Of a DNA stretch of 64,000 bases, positions 56,454 to 64,000 are shown piece after piece (the stretch's first letter is position 1; each line of letters opens with the position of its first letter). Under the pieces are notes generated by a model. That model saw nothing but the letters and a program-made list of their open reading frames with translations. It was not told where the DNA came from and searched no databases. The stretch covers positions 2,611,501 through 2,675,500 of the forward strand of contig JAJEKV010000091.1 of the NCBI GenBank assembly GCA_021234155.1, given 5' to 3'. Both the position numbers and the translations under genes were made by a program. The DNA is from Isoetes taiwanensis (taxonomy: Eukaryota; Streptophyta; Lycopodiopsida; Isoetales; Isoetaceae).

Positions 56454-58202
56454 TTGCCCAAGCCAATAGCAAGACTCATTAGGGAGTCCAATGATGTATT
56501 TCCGGATGAAATCCGTCAGCTACCACGTTATAGGAGTGTAGAGTGTGAAATCACATTAGCTCTAGATGCTAAGCCTACCAGCAAGGCACCGTACAGAATG
56601 AGCACCCCAGAGTTAATAGAGCTCAAGAAGCAGCTGTAGGAATGGCTTGACCTTGGATTTATAAGAGCAAGTGTGTCTCCTTTTGGGGCACCCATACTCT
56701 TCGTCAAGAAGAAAGACGGGAGTCTAAGAATGTGTATAGATTATCACCAGCTTAACAAGCAGACGATAAAGAATAAATATGCTCTGCCAAGGGCAGATGA
56801 TTTGATGGATCAGCTCCAAGGAGCGAAAGTTTTCTCTAAGATTGACTTAAGGTCAGGTTATCACCAAATAAGGATAAAGGAAGAAGATATCCATAAGACC
56901 GCCTTCAGAACGCGGTACGGGCACTTCGAGTTTACAGTAATGCCTTTTGACTTATCGAATGCCCCGGCAACTTTCATGCGTCTCATGAATGACATCTTCA
57001 GGGAGTTCTTGGACGAGTTTGTCATTGTATTCTTCGACGACATCTTAGTCTACAGCAAGTCCATTGAAGAACATTGTCAACATTTGAGAAGAGTGTTGGA
57101 GCAGTTGAGACGACATCGGTTGTATGGGAAGCTCTCCAAATGCCACTTTGCAACAGGTCGAGTGGAGTATTTGGGGCACGTGGTAACAGCTGAAGGGATT
57201 TCTATAGATCCGTCAAAGATTGAGGCAATAGTTGATTGGCCAGCTCCAAGGAACGTGGCAGAAGTGAGAAGTTTTCTCGGTCTGGCAGGATACTATAGGA
57301 AGTTCATGAAGGACTTTGCTAGGTGGGCATCCCCCTTATCGGACCTCACCAAGAACAAGAAGATAAAGGATTGGGAAAAGCTTTGGCTTGAGAATGTCCA
57401 AGCCTCATTTGAAAAGCTCAAAGAGGCTCTAACGACAACTCCAGACCTCGTCCTTCCAGATCCGAGCAAAGATAAGCTAGTGGCCACGGATGCGAGCAAG
57501 ATAGCAACATGTGCAGTTTTGATGCAAGAAGGAAGGGTAGTCGCCTACGACTCGAAGAAGATGAGCGACACGGAGCAACGCTACCCAACCCATGATCAGG
57601 AGTTATTAGCTATTGTCAGGGCACTAAGGATTTGGAGGCATTATTTGCTGGGGAGGAAGTTTCAGTTAGATACTAATCACCAGAGCCTCCAGTACCTTTT
57701 CACCCAACCACTCCTCAACCTAAGGCAAAGGAGGTGGATGGAATTCCTTGAGGAATATGATTTCGACATAGTATATAAGCCCGACAAGCTTAATGTTGTT
57801 GCAGATGCCCTCTTTAGAAGACCATTCGAGACGAGAACGCATTGTAATGCTATATCAACTCTTTCGAGTGAGTACGGCAAGAAAATTGAGGAGACATTAT
57901 CATCAGATGGTGATTTCAAGGAGGTATGGGCAAGCCTCTCTAGGGAGGCAAGAACAGACAAGGAAATGGAAGCCTTCAAACATTATAGAAAGGAAGGCAA
58001 CCTCTTGTACCATAAAGATAAGTTGTGTGTGCCGGAATCGTCAGGAGTAAGGAAGTTAATTCTTCATGACACACACAACAGCCCAATAGCCGGGCATGCA
58101 GAATTTATGAAGACATATTTCAAGATTCGAAGTAGCTATTTCTGGCCGGGAATGAAGAAACAGATAGCCAGATATATTCGGGAATGCAAGTTGTGCCAGT
58201 AG
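56454..58202 (+). pseudogene. pol: Reverse transcriptase and RNase H region, inactivated
   Basis: The frame at 56454-56639 ends with a TAG replacing Gln (KKQL[12 protein letters not shown]). The frame then continues to 58202. RT motifs are [46 protein letters not shown] (usually MPFGL) and the catalytic FFDDILVYS (about 57030-57050). RNase H is seen at [25 protein letters not shown] and [11 protein letters not shown], where TNH (57672-57680) replaces the catalytic [13 protein letters not shown] replaces the usual DALSR. The integrase zinc finger (H...H, C-x-x-C near 58185-58199) ends at a TAG at 58201, again at a Gln codon. RT/RH copies element RNA into DNA; this copy is dead. Confidence 0.9.
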
Positions 58203-59372
58203 AACAAGGCAGAGCAGCTTAGAATTTCGGGAGCTTTAGAACCTTTGGCAGTGTCGAATGCAAAATGGGAGGTAATAAGCATGGATTTTATTACAGGACT
58301 TCCTAGGACTCTTCGAGGCAAAGATGCACTAATGGTGGTCGTAAATAAATTATCTAAGATGGCACACTTTGTGCCTTGCAAAACTACGGACACAGCCTTA
58401 GACACTGCCATTCTATTTGTAAAGGAGATTTTTAGACTCCACGGCATGCCTCGCGAGATAATCTCAAATAGGGATTCTAAGTTCATGAGTGCATTCTGGC
58501 AGGATCTTTTTGCCCCGATCCAGACCAAGCTCTCGATGAGCACAGCCTACCATCCTCATACGGATGGCCAGACGGAGCGCACGAATAGCATCATCGAAGA
58601 TATGCTCAGAAGCTATGTTTGGAATAAGCAATCCAAGTGGGATGATTTCATCCACTTGGTAGAATTTGCCTACAACAGTACGAAGCAGGAGTCATCGCAG
58701 ATGTCTCCCTTCATGATCAACTACGGGTGCCAGTGCCTCACCCCAGATACTTGGCACAATCCTGTGTCAAAGGTCGAAGTATACCAGCAAATGCTAGGAG
58801 ATATGCAGCAGCTAGTTGAAGAAGTAAGGGGGTACCTGTTAGCAGCAAGAAGTCGGCAGAAGAGTGTAGCCGACAGGCACAGGACCGTAAGGGAGTTCAA
58901 GGTGGGCAACAAGGTATGGTTGAAGATCAAGGTGAAGCAAGCTAAGCTTCGCATAGGGAATTGCAAGAAGCTCGCCCCTAGGTGGGCCGGTCCGTTCAAG
59001 ATCTTGGAGAGAGTGGGCTCTCAAGCCTACAAGTTGGACCTCCCCGCGCACCTCAAAGTCCACAAGGTCTTCCATGTGAGTTTATTGAAAAGGCACGATC
59101 CTAACCCTGATGAGGTTTTGGATACTCCAACTTTGTTGGAAATGACGGAGGAGCAAGTTGAAGTTGTGCCTGAATTGCTTCTTGATAAGTCATTCAAGAA
59201 GACTAGGAGGTCTCAGTTCCTCCAGTATTTAGTCAAGTGGAAACACTTGCCCGTGGAAGACGCGACATGGGTATTGAAGCAGGATTTGGAGAAGCAATAC
59301 CCGGACTTCATGAAGCAGTTTGATGGGCCAGTCATCTCCGAGCTTGTCGACGCCGACTTGCCAGGAGGTTAG
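58203..59372 (+). pseudogene. pol: Integrase core and C-terminal chromodomain
   Basis: After the TAG, KAEQLRISGALEPLAV, then WEVISMDFITGLP (catalytic Asp 1), then IISNRDSKF, where chromoviruses have SDRD: Asp 2 is Asn (58467-58469). TDGQTERTNSIIEDMLRSYV holds the catalytic Glu. The GPF/Y-like module PRWAGPFKILERVGSQAYKL and HVSLLKRH follow, then a chromodomain, QFLQYLVKWKHLPVEDATWV (about 59215-59275), ending DADLPGG-TAG. Chromodomains bind methylated H3 tails. The frame itself from 58245 has no stop, so this part is young, but the lost Asp would abolish integration. Confidence 0.9.
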
Positions 59373-61032
59373 CTTAGTATGTTTCTTAGTTAGCCATAGC
59401 TCTGACATATGTATTCTAGCTAGTAGAGTGCATGTGCCAGAATCTTGGAACATGTAGGCGATGATGGAATATGCCTTTAAGGCATTCTCTAGGCCAACAC
59501 GCACCAAGAGGTGCGCATGACCAGTAGGGTCATGCGAGAGAGGAAGCGAGGCATGGTGGGCGATGATGGGACATCTGTCGGATGCTCTCTATGCCACGAT
59601 GCGGGGTTCGCGCACCTGACCATAGGGGGGTCATGGTGAAGGTTAAGTGATCATGCGCAATGATGGGATCGTGAGACGTTCCCTAGCTTGAAACCCTCGG
59701 GGCATGATGCACTGGGGAGTACTCGACAACGGGTAATCGAGTACAAGGTAGCACTTGATCATGGGCGATGATAGGAGCATCTTAAATGTTCCTTAAGCTC
59801 AAATCCTTATGGGGCCATGATCGGGTGCAAGGTAGTAGGGTAACCTTGAGCTAGTAGTTCGGCTCAAAGAGGTAGGTAAGGGGGGTGGTCCCCTAAAACC
59901 ACAATTTATTAACTTAACTAACGTAATGTGCTACTCGTGCAGGGCGAGCATAGGGGAGGACCGACGAGAGTGCATTACGTGGAAGCAGGGAGCCATAATT
60001 TAGACTTAAATTATGAACCCTAATAACTCTTGTAATAATGTTTTGACTTATTATAAGGAGTAACCTTGTTAAGGCTATATAATTTTGTATAAGTACAAAT
60101 ATACTTCCTCTAAAAACTTATTCGTTATTTTTCATTCTTTATCGGGTTTTTTCTCATCTTAGATTTCTGGCCATTGATCTTCGGAATATTCTCAGTTCTG
60201 TGCCAAATCAAGCGCCATTAAATTTTTGGCTGCTAAAACGCCTGCCACTTCCAATGGTCCAAAAGCAATACATGGTGAGAATGGGGGAAAAAAACCTGTG
60301 GCGGCCGCCGACCTGCTTCCGGGTGGGTCACACCTTGCCGGAATCAACCGCTGGGCCGGGCGATGTCCGCATACGGCATCGCATCGAGGAACCAAAGATG
60401 AACCCGGAGCTGTGCCCATCTCGGGCCCAACTGGCTGATTCGAAAACCCCAAAAAAAAACCTCCCAACCGGCCGTAACATTCAAGCCGCAGCCCAATCCG
60501 GCTGATTCAAGAAGAAAGACTCCCCAATCTGCCGAAGATTGAAGCCTCGAGCCCACACCGAAAGCAAATGCAAACCGGCATGCCCAAATGAAGAAGAACA
60601 AACGGCGAAATGGGAAGAGCTTGGTCGGCCGATGATCCATCCATGGCCATGCACCGCCAAAAAGAAACCGCATCCTTCCCTATCCTTCTATTCTGAAACC
60701 ATGTCTTACCCGAAGTCTTTTAGCTGATTTTAGCAATGCTCAAGCCAACAAGCACCCCATTTTTGGAATTCCCGGCCAAACAAGCAGCTCAAACCAGGTA
60801 AAAAATACGCTTTCTCTACGATTTTCCATACAATACCCAGCCAAAATCTAGGCCCAACCATGCCAGAGATACCCTCCCCAAATACCAAACGAAATAATAG
60901 AACATACTACTTGCTAAACTGTTTAATAGGAAGTTGATCATTTCAATTAAATTGAAGTTGTATGCTTATGTTGTTTTGCAGGGATAGTGCAGGTTCGTCA
61001 CCTTAGCGCAATGCTGAGGACAACATTGTCCT
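59373..61032 (+). other. Unusual 1.66-kb spacer between chromodomain and polypurine tract
   Basis: In chromoviruses the polypurine tract normally follows the pol stop closely. Here the stop is followed by repeated words (gcgatgatggga, catgcg) at 59450-59860, then a TATA-like and AT-rich block at 60000-60130, and a GC-rich part at 60290-60700. No conserved protein is seen. It may be a long 3' untranslated region or an older insertion. Confidence 0.45.
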
Positions 61033-61045
61033 AAGGGGGGGAGAA

Positions 61046-62653
61046 TGTGACGTTCCAGGGAAATATACGCTATAAATACGTATATTTCCGGGCCCGTCAC
61101 TATACAAGCCTACTTTCATAGCCTTGTATACCTTTAGGAAGTGGCATGGGTGCATATCTAAGTTAAATGTATAACCTTAGGATAAGACCCATTTTCCACA
61201 TGGCCTTATCCTATTGGGCAACCGCCACACGGCCCCTTTCCATTGGTGCCACGTGGCATCCCATGTGGACCCTAACTTATATTAGCCTAAACCCTAACCC
61301 TAAACCTCTTTTCCGGACCCTAGCACCCTGAGACTCCGTTTCGAGCACCATTTGCTGTGGCATAGTCTAGTGCAGCAGCCCCCGGAGTGTGGATTCGATC
61401 TTGGAGCAAGTGCAGCTTCGACCAATTCGAAGACCATGGAGACACCGGGATTGGGAGGGAGTGCTTCTGGAGCAGGTATGTAGAGTAGTGCTCTTGATAG
61501 ATCATCTGGAAGTTAGCACTCCAGATGGGTTAGTATTTTGTATCTAGAGTAGAGCCATCCTAGAAACCTTATTCAACATCTTGAACCCTAATCAAGGAAC
61601 CCTAACTGTAAGTTAGATAGGTATGATTAGGTTAAGATGTTCTTATGATGATTATCGTGTTATGATGCTATGTGATGTTGGTTGATCATGTTTGCTCCTC
61701 TTGTATTGGGAAGGGGGGTAGAGACCTAGGAGCCATTACGTAGTATGCTCCTAGTTAGATCCCTTAGTTCCTATTAGGTGCGGCCTGTGCATAAGAGCCC
61801 ACCGGGCTATGGGGGCTATGATGTGACTCAGCACTACACAACGGGGCTAGAGGCAATACGGAGGGAGGATCCCTGCTGAGCGTGGCTACTGGGGATCCCA
61901 TAGCGGGCTAGGCCTATGGTCAGTCACTTTGTGTGGGCCGGGCATGGGTCCGACACCTCCTGGGGCAATGGTGTCGCCCTGCCTCTCAGGAGTTGCAAGT
62001 GCCGGCTTGGCTCCTGTTTTGGGGGGTTAAGTCGGGTGCGAATCATGTGTCGCCACGATTCTCTAGCCGCTCGTGGAACATCTAGACCCCGAGAAGGGGA
62101 GATGCAACCCTTCCTGCCTCGACGGACCGGGGAGATGCAACCTGGAGTAGTCCCGATGGGTGATACCATGGGATTGCGTATCCGGAAGGCTAGAGTCATG
62201 CCAAAGCCCGATCTAGCTCACTCTGCAAAGTATGCACAGGAGGGGCGGATGGAGTGGTCAACCCTAGCCATTATCTCATGCCAGCCCCGCCATTGTTATG
62301 ACTCGGTCTGCTCTATCTTGAGGCCTAGCTAGTCGGTCATCCTCCTTATGAGTCGGAGCCATGGGTAGGAGCTCTCATGTTTTATGGCATATGCTTATCT
62401 TCTTTGTAGCTATGGATATGCGGATGGGATGCCCTTTGAGGTAGCATTGATGTGTTGTATTGCTAGTTCTGACGTTGTTTATGCTTCCGCTGTGATAGGA
62501 GCCCATAGGGAAAGGGCGCGCAAGACACCTTCGTGTCCCCTTCCCGCACTAAGGTCATTACAAAGTGCGGGATAGACGGAGGGCCCGTGCGGTCGAAGGA
62601 CCGAATGGGGGATTTCCTACGGAGTGTACGGCCGGGCGCCGTATATTTAGTAG
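61046..62653 (+). repeat. 3' LTR of the chromovirus, lacking its last bases
   Basis: It begins TGTGACGTTCC directly after the polypurine tract and runs to GTATATTTAGTAG. The intact LTR end (seen inverted at 46853) continues GGAGCGTCACA. Near 61285-61310 it carries CCTAAACCCTAACCCTAAA, a telo-box or telomere-like motif. At 62653 it meets an inverted LTR copy. Plus-strand frames inside it (such as 61916-62332) are repeat sequence and not genes. Confidence 0.8.
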
Positions 62654-63649
62654 ACAGGAGCCAAGCCGGCACTTGCAACTCCTGAGAGGCAGGGCGACAC
62701 CATTGCCCCAAGAGGTGTCGGACCCATGCCCGGCCCACACAAAGTGACCGACCATAGGCCTAGCCCGCTATGGATCCCCAGTAGCCACACTCAGCAGGGA
62801 TCCTCCCTCCGTATTGCCTCTAGCCCCGTTGTGTAGTGCTGAGTCACGTCATAGCCCCCATAGCCCGGTGGGCTCTTATGCACAGGCCGCGTCTAATAGA
62901 AACTAAGGGACCTAACTAGGAGCATACTACGTAATGGCTCCTAGGTCTCTACCCCCCTTCCCAATACAAGAGGAGCAAACATGATCAACCAACATCACAT
63001 AACATAACACGATAATCATCATAAGAACATCTTAACCTAATCATACCTATCTAACTTACAGTTAGGGTTCCTTGATTAGGGTTCAAGATGTTGAATAAGG
63101 GTTCTAGGATGGCTCTACTCTAGATACGAAATACTAACCCATCTGGAGTGCTAACTTCCAGATGATCTACCAAGAGCACTACTCTACATACCTGCTCCAG
63201 AAGCACTCCCTCCCAATCCCGGCGTCTCCATGGTCTTCGAATTGGTCGAAGCTGCACTTGCTCCAAGATCGAATCCACACTCCGGGGGCTGCTGCACTAG
63301 ACTATGCCACAGCAAACGGTGCTCGAAACGGAGTTTCGGGCACGTAGATCGGTCTCAGGGTGCTACGGTCAGGAAAAGAGGTTTAGGGTTAGGGTTTAGG
63401 CTAATATAAGTTAGGTTCCACATGGGATGCCACGTGGCACCAATGGAAAGGGGCCGTGTGGCGGTTGCCCAATAGGATAAGGCCATGTGGAAAATGGGTC
63501 TTATCCTAAGGTTATCTAAGTTATACATTTAACTTAGATATGCACCCATGCCACTTCCTAAAGGTATACAAGGCTATGAAAGTAGGCTTTTATAGTGACA
63601 GGCCCGGAAATATACGTATTTATAGCGTATATTTCCCTAGAACGTCACA
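62654..63649 (-). repeat. Inverted partial LTR, forming a ~1-kb-arm palindrome with the 3' LTR
   Basis: It is the inverse of LTR bases 1-972 (61046-62017) with small indels, ending AACGTCACA at 63649. The spacer between the arms is the rest of the LTR (62018-62653). The arms differ by scattered changes and one insertion near 63325-63350. Confidence 0.85.
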
Positions 63650-63651
63650 GG

Positions 63652-63882
63652 CATGACCATGACAACGAGGTTTGGACTGCTGACAGGAAACTAAGTCTTA
63701 AGGGTGGCATTTCTCTTGGAGCTGATTGTTGGTACAATACATGGCGTGGTAGTATTCTTATCATGTTTGACAAGAACATGAGGCAAGGTATGGCGTGTGG
63801 TAAAATAAGGATGAAGAATGCTGACCTGAGTAGGAAGCCAACGAGGTATGCTACATACACCTCCTTTTCAAACAAAAAGTGA
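63652..63882 (+). CDS. Unassigned ORF after the inverted LTR
   Basis: The frame reads HDHDNEVWTADRKLSLKGGI, then SLGADCWYNTWRGSILIMFD and MRQGMACGKIRMKNADLSR to a TGA at 63880. The composition is protein-like, and the frame runs in from the LTR boundary, so it could be a truncated element or host exon. No family is recognised. Confidence 0.25.
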   Translation, partial: HDHDNEVWTADRKLSLKGGISLGADCWYNTWRGSILIMFDKNMRQGMACGKIRMKNADLSRKPTRYATYTSFSNKK

Positions 63883-64000
63883 GGGGGGAAGAGGGGGTGC
63901 AGCATAACATATAATTTTGTTTGTTGGTGAATCCTTGCAGTTTATTGCGTCGGGAGAAGGCAATGCACGAAACTTTATGTTAGATAGTGAAGAATCTAAA

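Larger units (their letters stand above)
55293..62653 (+). mobile_element. 3' half of a Ty3/gypsy chromovirus, inactivated
   Basis: Plus strand in order: gag C-terminal part with a CCHC knuckle, protease, RT, RNase H, integrase, chromodomain, a 1.6-kb unusual spacer, polypurine tract AAGGGGGGGAGAA (61033-61045), and an LTR starting TGTGACG (61046). The last 12 or so bases of the LTR are replaced by an inverted LTR copy. The chromodomain places it with the chromoviruses, whose integrases target heterochromatin marks. The 5' LTR and gag start are missing here and are most likely the inverted piece at 37786-47385. Confidence 0.85.

Noticed and set aside
61916-62575. Several open frames inside the LTR and its inverted copies
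   Set aside because: The same frames recur wherever the LTR sequence recurs (46.9-47.4 and 62.1-62.7 kb). They reflect repeated non-coding DNA.

Overview
This window is nuclear DNA from a land plant with a large, repeat-rich genome. Decayed plant gene fragments lie among nested transposable elements: a calcium-dependent protein kinase, a lipoxygenase, a Raf-like MAP3K, a PPR protein and a possible DUF1218 membrane protein. There is a Ty3/gypsy chromovirus, and GT-AG introns are readable in several fragments. I cannot name the species; a fern, lycophyte or gymnosperm would fit. I see no rRNA or complete tRNA gene, and no clearly intact host gene.

Layout. 0-7 kb: mostly non-coding, with a perfect 19-bp-stem hairpin (292-335), an unknown exon (4.7 kb) and a CDPK pseudogene (5.0-5.9 kb). 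7.1-7.5 kb: a fragment of a histone H3-like gene. 7.8-10.0 kb and 22.5-25.0 kb (both minus): two diverged, broken copies of a coiled-coil protein that looks like a transposase and that I cannot assign to a family. 12.5-13.6 kb: an exon of unknown function interrupted by a 792-bp non-autonomous hAT element. 13.9-14.2 and 22.1-22.35 kb: arrays of one GCACCGT/ACGGTGC hairpin. 14.2-15.7 kb: a frameshifted ORF resembling one next to the larger H3-like gene. 17.1-18.7 kb: a tandemly duplicated exon and a PPR pseudogene. 31.4-34.2 kb: a Raf-like kinase pseudogene carrying a second hAT copy (796 bp, perfect 8-bp target duplication), then a lipoxygenase pseudogene.

37-63.6 kb is the main structure. 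On the minus strand, reading down from 47.4 kb, come an LTR fragment ending CA, a tRNA-iMet-type primer binding site, a leader, a histone H3-like ORF with a very long charged tail, a second ORF, and a Ty3/gypsy gag that stops abruptly at 37786. On the plus strand from 55293, gag resumes where the other half stopped. It continues through a CCHC knuckle, protease, reverse transcriptase, RNase H, integrase and chromodomain to a polypurine tract and a 1.6-kb LTR of the same family. The simplest reading is one element split in gag by an insertion and an inversion. A separate 4.1-kb non-autonomous LTR element (42204-46293, identical 428-bp LTR lengths) is nested just upstream of the H3-like start.

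The most interesting inference is that a chromodomain retrotransposon family here carries a histone H3-like gene upstream of gag. Its start resembles canonical H3 (MARTK, RK at 8-9) and it has an H3 fold at the C terminus. This copy is dead: it has a TGA where H3 has an arginine, and a frameshift near the end. The pol genes have also lost catalytic residues, mainly by G:C to A:T transitions.
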